Of a stretch of DNA of 32,787 nucleotides, positions 8,925-17,573 are shown in pieces (positions within the stretch are counted from its first letter, which is position 1; every line of letters begins with the position of its first letter). Both the position numbers and the translations under genes were made by a program. The stretch lies in the IMG/VR virus record IMGVR_UViG_3300047408_000182, positions 1 to 32,787 of that record. The stretch is one strand, 5' to 3'. Source of the DNA: a virus. Below the pieces are notes generated by a model. The model was not told the origin of the DNA. It searched no databases and saw nothing but the letters and a program-made list of their open reading frames with translations.

Positions 8925-9265
8925 TGATCATCCTGGTCGGTGCCGACACGCTGCAGGTCGTGACGTCCGCAGACGGGGCAATCGATGTTCACGCATCGTG
9001 GTTGGACAATACGGCCGGTGCGGTCAGTGTCGGCCGCAGCAACACCGCGATCGCGACAGCCGGGACGGTCGATGTTGTGATCTCGCCCGCCGCCGGTACG
9101 CAGCGCAATGTCCGCACCCTGTACATCCGCAACAAGGATACGGGCTCTAACGATGTCACGGTCTGTCACAACGATGGCGTCATGGTCGTCGAACTGTACA
9201 AGGTGACTTTGCCGCCGGACGGGCAAGCCCAATACAACGATGGCAACGGGTTTGCGTCGCTATGA
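8924..9265 (+). CDS. Stand-alone copy of the fibre N-terminal domain
   Basis: The 113-residue product aligns by eye along its whole length with the first 115 residues of the next gene. Shared elements in the same order include DVHASW plus a following Asp, NTAI, an Ala-Gly-Thr strand, a Pro-Pro/Ala-Ala-Gly turn, RNV, RNKD, and a closing DGQ with a GF. It is therefore a duplicated virion-anchoring or trimerisation domain without the fibre shaft. The ATG at 8924 overlaps the connector stop (TGATG), and its own stop overlaps the fibre start (ATGA). It may cap the same binding sites as the fibre or form a hetero-oligomeric collar. Confidence 0.7.
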   Translation: MIILVGADTLQVVTSADGAIDVHASWLDNTAGAVSVGRSNTAIATAGTVDVVISPAAGTQRNVRTLYIRNKDTGSNDVTVCHNDGVMVVELYKVTLPPDGQAQYNDGNGFASL

Positions 9266-11907
9266 TCCTGCTGACCTCGGGCACGGATGCAATCCGCCTG
9301 CGGACCGGGCAGGCCGCGGCGATCGACGTCCATGCCTCTTGGATCGACAGTCAGGCCGGTGACCTCATCCCGGCACGCGCCAACACCGCCATCACCCTTG
9401 CCGGCACGACGACGATCGTCGGTGCACCGCCCGCCGGTGCGCGGCGCAATGTCAAATACATGTCCGTGCGCAACAAGGATCTTGCGACGACCTGTGACAT
9501 CACGTTCGAGCATGTGAGTACGACCGGCACGATCGAGCTGCACAAGGAGACGGTGCTGCCGGACGGACAGATTCAGTTCAGCGATGCGCACGGCTTCAGC
9601 GGCACCGGCTACGCCACGGATGAGACGTTTGCCGAGGTCGATGGCGCGCCGACGACCGGTCATCTCGCACAGTGGGTGGACGACCACACCATCGAGGGCG
9701 TCGATCCGGCATCGATCGGCGTGGTGGGGCCGCCCGGGCCGCAAGGCGACCCGGGGCCGATAGGGCCGCAAGGCCCACAAGGCGATCCAGGGGCGACTGG
9801 GACAGCCGGCGCACAGGGGCCGCAGGGCGCGCCTGGGCCGCAAGGACCGGCCGGAACGGATGGGGCACAAGGCCCGGCTGGCGCAACGGGGCCGCAAGGG
9901 CCAGCCGGCACCGGCATCAATATGAAGGGGACGGTGCCGACGGTCGGCGATCTGCCGCCGGGAGCAGCGCAAGGCGACGCTTACGTGGTCGAGGCGACCG
10001 GCGACCTGTGGGTCTTCGACGGCACGGTCTACAATAACGTTGGGCCGATCCAGGGGCCGCAAGGGCCAGAGGGACCGCAAGGCGCCACGGGAGCGCAGGG
10101 GCCACAGGGCGTCCCTGGAACTCAGGGCCCGCAAGGCACGACCGGTCTGCAGGGGCCGAAAGGCGACAAGGGCGATACCGGGGCTCAGGGATTGCAGGGT
10201 CCGCAGGGAGCCACAGGACCAGCCGGGGCGGCCTCGACGGTCCCCGGCCCGCAAGGACCGCAAGGCGCGATTGGTCCAACCGGCCCACAGGGCCCCAAAG
10301 GCGACAAGGGCGACAAAGGCGATACGGGTAACACAGGCTTGCAGGGTCCGCAGGGACCACAGGGACCTACAGGTGTTGCCACCGCCAACGCGCCGCTGTC
10401 GCTGACGGGAACGACGCTGAGCATCGATCTTTCCGCCTACGCGCCGTTGGCCTCGCCGGTCTTCACCGGAGATCCCAAGGCCCCGACGCCAGCGGTCACC
10501 GACAACGACACGAGCGTGGCGACCACGGCCTTCGTCCGCACCGCCATCGCCCAAGCCGCCAACCAGACCTATTATTTCGACCCGAGTGCTGCGGCCGACG
10601 TGGCTGGCTACAAGCGCCTGTTGCTGAGCCCAAGTGCGGGCGTGGAATCGACGATTCCGGTCTCTTGCTCGGGCACGAGCGACGTCCTGGTCGGGAGCTT
10701 CGTCACCGACGCGGGCGTGCCCGGTGCCGTGAGTTATCCGGCCGGTTCGGCCTATCGGAGATTGTATGCCAGCGTGTCGAACGGGGCGACGGCAAAATTC
10801 CACCTGCAGATCTACTCGCGATCCTCGGGTGGCGTCGAGACCCTGGCACGCGACGAGTTCAGCCAGAACTTCTCCAATACAAGCCCGGCACTCATCGAGT
10901 GGCTGGCCACGCCGCCTTCTGCTTCGCTGACGGTTACCGACCGGATTGTGGTCAAGATCTATGCACAGCGCGTGGCCGGTGGCGGCGGCACGATCACGGT
11001 GACGTTTTATGCCGAAGGCTCGGTCAACGCCTCGCAGGTGCAGACGACGATCCCGATGGGTGGCAATGCCAGCCTGTCGGCAACGCCGCCCCTGGCGATG
11101 TCGGGCGGAACCATTTCGCTGAGCATCGACAGCACGCTGCGGCTCAACGGCTCCAACCTCGGGATTGCCAATGACGTGGCCCTCCCAGGTGCCCCGACCG
11201 CGGCGTCGTTGACGCTGAGCGGTTCCCTGACCTTGAGCGGGGGCATTTATACCGGCAGCAAGGCGTTCTTGCAGCACGACGCCAACTACAACTACCTGGC
11301 CGGGCCGGATGGGATAACGCGGCTGGCGCTTGGCACCTCGGCGATCGGCCTCAATACGCATTACCAGACAAAGCACGAATTCCGCGACAACAGCAGCACT
11401 TTGCAATGCACGATCGACAACACCGGGGTGGCGGCTCCCATCCTGAAGGCCGGAGCGAGCCCGTTGGCGCCAGCCGGTTGCGCTGTGAACATCGGCTACA
11501 CGGGCAACAACGGGGCTCAGTTCGGCATCGCGGCGCGGCCATCGGTCGACAGCGCATATCCGTTTGTTTTTTATAATGCAGCAGGCACCCAGTGCGGCAC
11601 CATTTACACAACCGCCACCACCACCGCTTACAACACGTCGTCCGACGAGCGGTTGAAGACGGACTTTCAATCATTCGATGCCGGGCCGGCTCTCGATGCA
11701 ATGCAGGTCTATAATTTTGCGTGGCGGTCCACCGGAGCACGCGCGCATGGCGTGGTGGCGCAGCAGGCGATCACCGTTTTCCCGGAGGCCGTAACGCACG
11801 ATCCGACGCTCGACATGTGGGCTGTCGACTACAGCAAGTTCGTGCCGTTGCTGCTTCAGGAAATCAAAGCGCTGCGTGCCCGTGTTGCGGCGTTAGAGGG
11901 AGCATAG
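9262..11907 (+). CDS. Large collagen-like fibre with C-terminal S74 chaperone domain
   Basis: This 881-residue protein starts with the domain shared with the previous gene (1-115). Two Gly-X-Y collagen shafts, about residues 153-218 and 265-374, flank a small module ending in DLWVFDG. Residues 375-780 are beta-rich, low-complexity fibre sequence. The end (about 787-881) is a peptidase S74 intramolecular chaperone: Ser794-Asp795 in SSDERLK, a GVVAQQ segment, and a C-terminal coiled coil ([14 protein letters not shown]). In this family the chaperone drives trimer folding and then cleaves itself off next to that serine, so the mature fibre would end near residue 793. Such fibres usually bind the host. 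It is unusual to find it between the connector and neck genes. Confidence 0.87.
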   Translation: MILLTSGTDAIRLRTGQAAAIDVHASWIDSQAGDLIPARANTAITLAGTTTIVGAPPAGARRNVKYMSVRNKDLATTCDITFEHVSTTGTIELHKETVLPDGQIQFSDAHGFSGTGYATDETFAEVDGAPTTGHLAQWVDDHTIEGVDPASIGVVGPPGPQGDPGPIGPQGPQGDPGATGTAGAQGPQGAPGPQGPAGTDGAQGPAGATGPQGPAGTGINMKGTVPTVGDLPPGAAQGDAYVVEATGDLWVFDGTVYNNVGPIQGPQGPEGPQGATGAQGPQGVPGTQGPQGTTGLQGPKGDKGDTGAQGLQGPQGATGPAGAASTVPGPQGPQGAIGPTGPQGPKGDKGDKGDTGNTGLQGPQGPQGPTGVATANAPLSLTGTTLSIDLSAYAPLASPVFTGDPKAPTPAVTDNDTSVATTAFVRTAIAQAANQTYYFDPSAAADVAGYKRLLLSPSAGVESTIPVSCSGTSDVLVGSFVTDAGVPGAVSYPAGSAYRRLYASVSNGATAKFHLQIYSRSSGGVETLARDEFSQNFSNTSPALIEWLATPPSASLTVTDRIVVKIYAQRVAGGGGTITVTFYAEGSVNASQVQTTIPMGGNASLSATPPLAMSGGTISLSIDSTLRLNGSNLGIANDVALPGAPTAASLTLSGSLTLSGGIYTGSKAFLQHDANYNYLAGPDGITRLALGTSAIGLNTHYQTKHEFRDNSSTLQCTIDNTGVAAPILKAGASPLAPAGCAVNIGYTGNNGAQFGIAARPSVDSAYPFVFYNAAGTQCGTIYTTATTTAYNTSSDERLKTDFQSFDAGPALDAMQVYNFAWRSTGARAHGVVAQQAITVFPEAVTHDPTLDMWAVDYSKFVPLLLQEIKALRARVAALEGA

Positions 11908-11916
11908 GAGACAACG

Positions 11917-12210
11917 ATGGCTCTGACGTATGAAGAGACCTATGCGCTGACCAAGGACACAGCATTCCGCGGCCGGGTCAACGTGAGCTGCTGCCATTAT
12001 GCGGCCTACATCACGGACGAGCCCGCTACGACGCCTGCGCACTCCACACGGTACAAGTGGGCACAGAACACGCTGCTATCGCCCGAAATGGCAGTCAATC
12101 AGGTTATCTCGACCGTGGTGAACGACGATGCGGTGCAGGCTGATGGCGCTGCCATCACGGACCAGGCATTGCAGACCGCGGTCGAGACTGCGGTGCAGAA
12201 GCTGATCTGA
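11917..12210 (+). CDS. Hypothetical phage structural protein, neck region
   Basis: The 97-residue product has an initial helix (TYEETYALTKDTAFRGRV) and a central YKWAQNTLLSPEM segment. This pattern resembles a small family seen beside head-tail joining genes in proteobacterial phages, whose function is unknown. GGAG lies about eight bases before the ATG. The next gene begins two bases after its stop. Its place just before the probable head-closure gene suggests a neck or tail-completion role, by position only. Confidence 0.65.
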   Translation: MALTYEETYALTKDTAFRGRVNVSCCHYAAYITDEPATTPAHSTRYKWAQNTLLSPEMAVNQVISTVVNDDAVQADGAAITDQALQTAVETAVQKLI

Positions 12211-12212
12211 CG

Positions 12213-12683
12213 ATGCCGCTCGATTACAGCGCGCTGATGTACGATCCGATCTACGCGGAGATCGGCGTGCCGGCGACGCTGACCTTGGCCAACGGCGCCA
12301 CCGCTGCCATCGTTTACGAACCGCAGTATGTCAAGCAGGGCTGGTTCGATGACCAGGCAACCGGCGTTGCGTGGTTTGATGAGGAGTTGCAGGGGCAAGC
12401 AGCATCTTCGGTCGAGATCACGGTGATCGATGATACGCGGGCGAAGTCCCAGCCGATCATGGGTGCGGGTCAGGCGGCTGAGGTGCGCAGCGTCGGACCT
12501 GGTGCCTTTGCCCGCATTCCCGAGCTCACCAGCAAGGGCATCACGCGCGATCTTTATTTGAACGCGACGTTGGTCTTCAACGGACGGACCTGGACCGTGC
12601 GCTCGTATGAGCTGCGCGGCAGCCCGAATGGCGAGAACCTGGGCGAAGTGAGGTTCTTGCTGAAAGAGGCGGCGCTCGGATGA
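12213..12683 (+). CDS. Probable head closure or tail completion protein
   Basis: This 156-residue protein is predicted to be mostly beta strand. It has a central run of acidic and hydrophobic residues (SVEITVIDD) and a late YELRGSPNGENLGEVRFLL motif. No catalytic motif is visible. In HK97-like gene orders, the genes between the connector and tail tube encode the head closure protein, a tail completion protein and the tail terminator. This gene fills one of the first two positions. Its stop codon overlaps the next start (ATGA). Confidence 0.55.
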   Translation: MPLDYSALMYDPIYAEIGVPATLTLANGATAAIVYEPQYVKQGWFDDQATGVAWFDEELQGQAASSVEITVIDDTRAKSQPIMGAGQAAEVRSVGPGAFARIPELTSKGITRDLYLNATLVFNGRTWTVRSYELRGSPNGENLGEVRFLLKEAALG

Positions 12684-13117
12684 CCGATGTGCGCGAGGAC
12701 ATCCTGGCGCGGCTGCTCGAGGTGGTCGCTGGCATTCCCAACATCCGCACGGCGCAGCGCAACAACGTCGACATCACGGAAGACGCATTGCCAGCCGTGG
12801 TGGTGTTCGATGGTGACGAGGAAACCAACGGCGCTGACGACCGCTCGGGGCGGCTATCCCCTCGGCCGTATGTCGCGCGGATGATGCCGGAAATCATCGT
12901 GCAGGAGAAGCACGCGCTTGGATCGGAACTGAGCGTCATGCGGCGCGAGATCATCAGCCTGGTGCTCAACGATGCGGTGTTGAACGAAAAGGTCGGAGCA
13001 AACGGCGCGATCCGCTATCTCGGCTGCCAGACGGACTTCGGCTGGATTCGCTCGCAGTTCAACGCGATGAACGTGCAGTTCGTATTCCAGTATCCACTCA
13101 AGATCGAGGAGCTGTAA
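12680..13117 (+). CDS. Probable tail terminator protein
   Basis: The 145-residue product begins with the pattern typical of phage tail terminators: a helix (REDILARLLEVVAGI), a short linker, and a strand rich in Pro and Val (LPAVVVFDGDEE). A middle MMPEIIV strand and a C-terminal strand that places aromatic residues (FVFQYPL) follow. The tail terminator caps the tail tube and joins it to the head. It lies directly before the tail tube gene, as expected. The fold is inferred from pattern and position, and no active site is involved. Confidence 0.65.
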   Translation: MTDVREDILARLLEVVAGIPNIRTAQRNNVDITEDALPAVVVFDGDEETNGADDRSGRLSPRPYVARMMPEIIVQEKHALGSELSVMRREIISLVLNDAVLNEKVGANGAIRYLGCQTDFGWIRSQFNAMNVQFVFQYPLKIEEL

Positions 13118-13120
13118 CCC

Positions 13121-13654
13121 ATGCCCGCGTCACCAAGCGTCCAGAATTATCACATCGGTAAAGGGATCGTCAGTTTCCAGGAGGACGGCGCCACCGACTT
13201 CCTCGATCTGGGCAACGCACCGTCTTTCGTGTGGACGCCGACGACTGCGAAGAAGGAGCATTTTTCGTCGCGCGAAGGTGTCAAGGTGAAAGACTTCACT
13301 GCCATTACCCAGGTCGGCGCCACCATCAAACTGACGCTCGACGAGATCAACGCGCCGAACCTGGCTCTCTTCACCTTAGGCGAAGTCGGGACTCCCGATG
13401 TTGACGGGAGCGTCACCGTGTCGGCCTTCAAAAAGCTGGAGGTCGTAGGGACGATCAAGGTCGAGGGCACCAACGACATCGGCCAGCACGTCGATTTCAC
13501 CGGCCGCATCTCGATCAACCCAACCGGCGATTTCTCGTTCATCACCGACGCGGATGACTTCAGCACGCTCCAGATCGAGGCCGAGGTGCAGAAAGATGAC
13601 ACGACCGGAGACTTCGGCGTGTTCACCATCCACGAGCCAGTGGCGGGGCCATAG
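13121..13654 (+). CDS. Major tail tube protein
   Basis: The 177-residue product follows the common siphovirus tail tube layout. It opens with NYHIGKGIVSFQ, then LGNAPSF, a loop with TPTTAKKEHFSSREGVKVKD, and alternating beta strands that fit the tube fold (about residues 20-170). Hexamers of this protein stack to make the tube. The gene is in the expected place, after the terminator candidate and before the chaperone and tape measure. Length is normal for the family. Confidence 0.82.
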   Translation: MPASPSVQNYHIGKGIVSFQEDGATDFLDLGNAPSFVWTPTTAKKEHFSSREGVKVKDFTAITQVGATIKLTLDEINAPNLALFTLGEVGTPDVDGSVTVSAFKKLEVVGTIKVEGTNDIGQHVDFTGRISINPTGDFSFITDADDFSTLQIEAEVQKDDTTGDFGVFTIHEPVAGP

Positions 13655-13665
13655 GAGGTTAAAGC

Positions 13666-14136
13666 ATGGCTGACTTGTTGGATATTGCGCCATCGACGGC
13701 CTGCGAGACCGTCTGGATCGACGGACAGCGGTTCAGCGTGCGTGGTGTCTCGCTCGACGCGGTTGCATCGCTCGTGGCCAAGTTTCCGGAATTGCGGTCG
13801 TTGGTCAACGGCGGGTTGGGTGACGATCTCGTTCCGCGGCTCATTCAATGCAGCGGACGAGCGGTTGGATCAGTCATCGCAGCGGGGTGCGGGCATCTCG
13901 GGGATGAGGCTTTCGAGCGGTGGGCAGCCCAGCGCGTGCTCGGGCATCAAGTTAAATTTCTGAAGGCCATTGTTGGGCTGACATTCCCAAACGGGATTGG
14001 CTCGTTCGCCGAGGATCTGACGGCCCTCATCGGCGGAACGGGCGAAAGGGCAAAGCCCATCAAGATGCGCTCGAAGAGGTCGCCGTCGCCATCACCAGAC
14101 TCATCCGGCACGGCTTTGCGCCAGACTTTGCAATGA
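13666..14136 (+). CDS. Tail assembly chaperone, short (zero-frame) form
   Basis: This 156-residue protein has the small globular N-terminal domain (about residues 1-125) seen in lambda gpG-type tail chaperones, which coat the tape measure during assembly. After residue 130 the frame becomes rich in Ser, Pro and Arg and ends abruptly. The minus-one frame, by contrast, continues as a long amphipathic helix. This contrast is the usual sign of a programmed minus-one frameshift that makes a longer GT-type protein. The stop overlaps an ATG (ATGA) of the downstream frame. An AGGAGG-type site precedes the start. Confidence 0.72.
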   Translation: MADLLDIAPSTACETVWIDGQRFSVRGVSLDAVASLVAKFPELRSLVNGGLGDDLVPRLIQCSGRAVGSVIAAGCGHLGDEAFERWAAQRVLGHQVKFLKAIVGLTFPNGIGSFAEDLTALIGGTGERAKPIKMRSKRSPSPSPDSSGTALRQTLQ

Positions 14137-14285
14137 GCCTCACGCCGCGGCAGCTCTTTGCCTATCTTGAGTTTGGCAAAAAGCTCAACCGCAGAGAGCG
14201 GGCGGACGACTTGTTCATTGCCGCCGTCGGCGCACAAGGCGACCCGAAGGCGATCGACAAGATGATCAAGGAATGGGGCGATTGA
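14133..14285 (+). CDS. Tail assembly chaperone, second part (frameshift extension)
   Basis: The frame from the ATG at 14133 gives 50 residues beginning MSLTPRQLFAYLEFGKKLNR and rich in helix formers. Upstream of the ATG the same frame stays open back to 13956 and reads as continuous helix (ALEEVAVAITRLIRHG). The natural product is therefore probably the minus-one fusion with the preceding gene, about 206 residues if slippage occurs at the A-AAG at 14052-14055. Independent translation from the overlapping ATGA is also possible. In lambda the T part binds the tape measure or tube protein. Confidence 0.6.
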   Translation: MSLTPRQLFAYLEFGKKLNRRERADDLFIAAVGAQGDPKAIDKMIKEWGD

Positions 14286-14291
14286 TAACGA

Positions 14292-14693
14292 CTACTGCAC
14301 ACTTTCCAAAAAGTTTGTGGCCGACTTTTCGAACGTATGCACGAGGTCCACAATTTTCATGAATTGCGCCTCGTCGTAACTGCTCACAACGACTCCAAGT
14401 TTTATTTTCGGTCGCTCCTCCTGGATCGTCTGGATCAGATTGCGACAATCTGGCATCGGGTGTTGCTCACATTTGGTAATGAGTTGTTTCTGCAACCGAT
14501 CAACTCGTTCCAGCATCTGTACTGCCGCACGAAGACGATGGTCTCGCGCGGGGTCAGGCTTAGTCTCGGCAGGAGTAGATGCGGCCGTGGTGGGAGGTGG
14601 TTGCGCCCCGAACATAAGTGCAAGAAATACCAATCCCCAGAAGGTCAGCAAGATTGTCCCCAGCACCCTCGTCAAAGTCTTCACCACGTTCAT
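14292..14693 (-). CDS. Reversed single-pass membrane protein (moron candidate)
   Basis: This 133-residue protein is encoded against the late operon, between the chaperone and tape measure parts. Residues 11-29 form a membrane helix. A Pro/Thr linker (30-50) and a helical domain (55-130) with Cys75 and Cys83, a possible disulfide, follow. There is no lipobox. GGAG sits eight bases before the ATG on the minus strand. A longer frame exists but lacks a comparable site. The stop lies six bases from the chaperone stop, so the genes converge. A GATAAT -10-like box is at 14753-14758 (minus) without a good -35. The opposite orientation, own ribosome site and membrane anchor fit a lysogenic conversion or superinfection-exclusion gene. 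This function is inferred. Confidence 0.65.
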   Translation of the reverse strand: MNVVKTLTRVLGTILLTFWGLVFLALMFGAQPPPTTAASTPAETKPDPARDHRLRAAVQMLERVDRLQKQLITKCEQHPMPDCRNLIQTIQEERPKIKLGVVVSSYDEAQFMKIVDLVHTFEKSATNFLESVQ

Positions 14694-14831
14694 TCCGATT
14701 TCTCCAGGTAAATGGTGTCCCGTTAGAAATGCCCAGGCCGCGCCAGTATGCAATTATCCGCTTTTTGGACGGGTTGCTGCTTTGCGCCAAATTTTTGATA
14801 TTTCGGGCCACGGGCCCGGGCTGAATAAGCC

Positions 14832-15371
14832 ATGTCGGTCCGTATCCGCCTCCGGGCACAGTCGATAAAGCCTCAGCTGGATGAGACCGTTAAACAATTG
14901 AAGCAGCGTGTTCAGTCGGCGGCGACCTCCTCCACCAAGCAACTCGCCGACACCATTCAACGCGAAGGGCGCGCCGACATCGCCAGCGCCGGCAGGTTCG
15001 GCGGCAAATGGATATCCGGCTTGACCTACGAAATCTTGGACGGAGACAAGGTCAAGACGATTGTCTTCCACCATTCAAACAATCTTTGGAAGGTTTTCCA
15101 GTTCGGGGCGAAAATCCAAGGCAAGCCGCTGCTGTGGATTCCGGTGGACCCAGGGGGGCCGCGCGCGCGCGACTTTCCAGGCCGCCTCTTCCAGGTCAAG
15201 CGGCGCAGGAAACGTGACGTGCCGCTGCTGATGTCGGCTGACGACAAGCAGGTGAAATACATCGGGGTTAAAAAGGTCACCATTCGCAGGAAATTCCATC
15301 TGCTCAAGATCATCCGTGACGAAGCAAAGAAGCAACGCGACCTCTTCAGGGCTGAGATGAAAAATGGCTGA
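14832..15371 (+). CDS. Phage tail-associated protein (DUF6441-like, putative)
   Basis: The 179-residue product has an initial helix, a glycine-rich GRFGGKWISGL stretch near residue 55, and the block GKPLLWIPVDPGGPRARDFPG (about 97-117) followed by basic residues and PLLMSAD. This combination resembles the DUF6441 family of prophage proteins, recalled by pattern and not searched. A tail completion role is possible from position, upstream of the tape measure. No clear Shine-Dalgarno site is seen, perhaps because the reversed gene was inserted just before it. The stop overlaps the tape measure start by eight bases. Confidence 0.6.
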   Translation: MSVRIRLRAQSIKPQLDETVKQLKQRVQSAATSSTKQLADTIQREGRADIASAGRFGGKWISGLTYEILDGDKVKTIVFHHSNNLWKVFQFGAKIQGKPLLWIPVDPGGPRARDFPGRLFQVKRRRKRDVPLLMSADDKQVKYIGVKKVTIRRKFHLLKIIRDEAKKQRDLFRAEMKNG

Positions 15372-17193
15372 CAGCGACCCGATCGTCCAAACGATTAAGA
15401 TTGAAGTCGAGGGTACGGACGAGGCGACTGCCGCTTTCAAGAAAGTGGGCGACAGCGGAGCCCAGTCATTCGACGAATTGCAAAAGGCGGCCACGGATGC
15501 CGGGAAAACTATCAATCAAAGCTCGCAGCAAATTGTCGACTCAAGCAACAAGGTCGGCGAGGGCCTCGACCAGGTCTCGCAGAAGTCCGGCGTTAGCAAT
15601 CGCCAACTGAAAGCCCTCGGCAAGGTCGCCAAGGAGCTCGGCGCCGGTGAGATGGCGGGGCTGGCGATCGGCTTCGCCAAAATAGCCAACGTTCTGGGCC
15701 CGATTGGCGTGGCCGTCTTCGCGGTCGCCGAGGCCTTCAGTTTCATCAAGGGCAAGATGAAGGAGGCGGAGGAGGCCGCGAAGGCCATCACGCAAGAGTT
15801 CGCCAACATCACGAGAATAGCGGCGGAGATGAAGGCGGAGAACGACGCCTCGTTCTGGGGCACGACCGCGGCGGGCATGAAGCAGGCTGCGAACGATGCC
15901 GGCAAGCTCGCCGATCAGCTCAAGCGGATAGCGAGCGGCAGCAAGGAGGCGATCAGTCCGCTGACGACGCAGGACGCGCTGACCAAGGCCTTTGTTAAGA
16001 ATCTGGAGCTGGCCGGCATCGCGGTTAACGATGTCATGGCCGACACCAAGAAGCTCGGCCAGGCATCAAACCAGGCGGCGCTGGCGGCGGCGAAGATTTA
16101 CGAGAAGCTGTCGCCGATCGAGAAGCTGGAGTTCGAGAAAGTCCTGAAGGGCCTCGGCTTCCCCGAGGCCGTCATCAAGAACATCCAGAAGGGATCGGCG
16201 GCACTCAAGGCCCTGCAGGACCAGGCCGCCAAGCCGTTCTTCACGCCGGAGCAGCAGAAGTCGATCGATAATCTGGCAGGGGGATGGGACGCGTTCGTTG
16301 CCGCGTCCAAGCGGGCGTGGGCGATGGTGGCGGGCGACGCCGAGGGCGGCACCCGAGGATTGGTGCAGACGATAGGGGCCTCGCTCGCCACAGGCTTTGC
16401 CGATGCAATGGCCGTTGTCGGACAATTCGAGCGCAACGTCGTTGCCGCCATTTCCCGGATACCCGGTCAGATCAGCGAGTTCTTCTCCAGCCTGCCAGGC
16501 CTGATTGGGCGGGGGATCGATGCGGCCAAGCAACTGATCACGGACTGGGTGACGACGCCGGTCAGCAATGCCTGGGGCTGGATTGCCGAGACGTTCAACA
16601 GCGTCGTGGATACACTCAAGGGCACTGTCGACTCCGCCATACAGTTCATCACCGACTGGGTCACCACGCCGGTCAGTAACGCCTTTCAATGGATCGTCGA
16701 TGCGATCGCTGACGCCATAGCGAAGGCCAAGGCGTTCTTCGGGATCCGCGGCGGTGTTGGCGGTCTCGCTCGCGATGCGGGCATCGGCGACATCGGTAGC
16801 AACGCCAGCGGCGGCCTGATCGGCGGGCGTGGCAGCGGGACGTCGGACAGTAATCTCGCATGGGTTAGCCGCGGCGAGCACATCATGCCGGCCCGGGCCG
16901 TGAGCCAGCCGGGCGTCCTCGCCCTCCTCGAGGCGCTGCGGCATTCCGGCGGCAACCTGCGCGGCGTCCTCGACGGCATGGGGCGCTTTGCCCTCGGTGG
17001 CCTGGTGGCGCCGACGCTCTCGATCCCGGCGTTCGCTGGTGGTGGTGGCATGAACCACGTCACCATCCAGTTTCCTGGGCTGCCAGAGATCACAGGCCTG
17101 CGCGCCTCCTCCGGCGTGGTCGACGAACTGCGCAAGGCCGCGGCAATGGCGCAGGTGCGCTCAGGCGGCCGCAAGCCGAGCCGGTATTCCTGA
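15364..17193 (+). CDS. Tail tape measure protein
   Basis: This 609-residue protein has long helical regions, an N-terminal coiled coil (about 10-95), a hydrophobic helix (about 98-130) and a second coiled region (about 135-200). Its C-terminal part is rich in Gly, Ala and Ser. A 12-residue element ITDWVTTPVSNA occurs twice (392-403 and 429-440), so a 37-residue unit is repeated. Near the end the block LAWVSRGEHIMPARAV (about 498-513) is typical of tape measure C-termini. The protein sets tail length and may pass through the membrane during DNA entry. It is shorter than lambda gpH, which suggests a shorter tail. Confidence 0.88.
   Translation: MADSDPIVQTIKIEVEGTDEATAAFKKVGDSGAQSFDELQKAATDAGKTINQSSQQIVDSSNKVGEGLDQVSQKSGVSNRQLKALGKVAKELGAGEMAGLAIGFAKIANVLGPIGVAVFAVAEAFSFIKGKMKEAEEAAKAITQEFANITRIAAEMKAENDASFWGTTAAGMKQAANDAGKLADQLKRIASGSKEAISPLTTQDALTKAFVKNLELAGIAVNDVMADTKKLGQASNQAALAAAKIYEKLSPIEKLEFEKVLKGLGFPEAVIKNIQKGSAALKALQDQAAKPFFTPEQQKSIDNLAGGWDAFVAASKRAWAMVAGDAEGGTRGLVQTIGASLATGFADAMAVVGQFERNVVAAISRIPGQISEFFSSLPGLIGRGIDAAKQLITDWVTTPVSNAWGWIAETFNSVVDTLKGTVDSAIQFITDWVTTPVSNAFQWIVDAIADAIAKAKAFFGIRGGVGGLARDAGIGDIGSNASGGLIGGRGSGTSDSNLAWVSRGEHIMPARAVSQPGVLALLEALRHSGGNLRGVLDGMGRFALGGLVAPTLSIPAFAGGGGMNHVTIQFPGLPEITGLRASSGVVDELRKAAAMAQVRSGGRKPSRYS
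16537..16683 (+). repeat. Direct repeat inside the tape measure gene
   Basis: Two 36-base copies, 16537-16572 and 16648-16683, start 111 bases apart. They encode identical 12-residue peptides but differ at several third codon positions. The drift at synonymous sites shows an old duplication held by selection on the protein. Unit changes of this kind alter tape length in steps. Confidence 0.75.
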
Positions 17194-17570
17194 TGCCTGC
17201 CTATACGCTGCTGGCGATCGATGGCATCGACTTCAGCCAGTACGCCGTGCGCGGCATCACGATGACGCTGGCACCGATCGACCAGGCGAAGAACGTGGCG
17301 CGCGATTGCCGCGGGGTACTGGCCGACATCTCGGTCGAGCAGTTCCGGCAGTACAAAGTCACCATCACCTGCACTGACCACGAGGCACCTGAGCTCACCG
17401 ATGTGTGGCCTGGGATGGACGTCACCATCACTTGCATCCCCGGCCTCGGCGAGGACATTACCGGGCCGCCGCTGACGATCCTCGCGAAGGTCACGTCCTG
17501 GAACACCTCGCGCGACGAATGGGCGGCCGAGGTCGCGTGGCAGCTCGAGGCCGAGCAGAGGACCATCTGA
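17193..17570 (+). CDS. Distal tail or minor tail protein (putative)
   Basis: The 125-residue product is beta-rich, with FSQYAVRGITMTL at its start and a conserved-looking VWPGMDVTITC segment near residue 71. It begins one base before the tape measure stop ends. Between the tape measure and hub genes, siphophages normally encode a distal tail protein that forms the ring at the tail tip. Size and position agree, but no diagnostic motif is seen. Confidence 0.6.
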   Translation: MPAYTLLAIDGIDFSQYAVRGITMTLAPIDQAKNVARDCRGVLADISVEQFRQYKVTITCTDHEAPELTDVWPGMDVTITCIPGLGEDITGPPLTILAKVTSWNTSRDEWAAEVAWQLEAEQRTI

Positions 17571-17573
17571 CCG

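Noticed and set aside
9724-10378. A CRISPR-like repeated region
   Set aside because: The repetition is Gly-X-Y coding with a nine-base rhythm, in frame, without repeat-spacer structure.
9166-11670. An 834-codon minus-strand open frame opposite the fibre gene
   Set aside because: It is the shadow of GC-rich collagen codons. It has a strange Arg-rich composition, no ribosome site and ends inside real coupled genes.
14804-14818. Hairpin CGGGCC/GGCCCG before the 14832 gene
   Set aside because: The stem is perfect but no T tract follows on either strand, and it is too short to call an operator without support.
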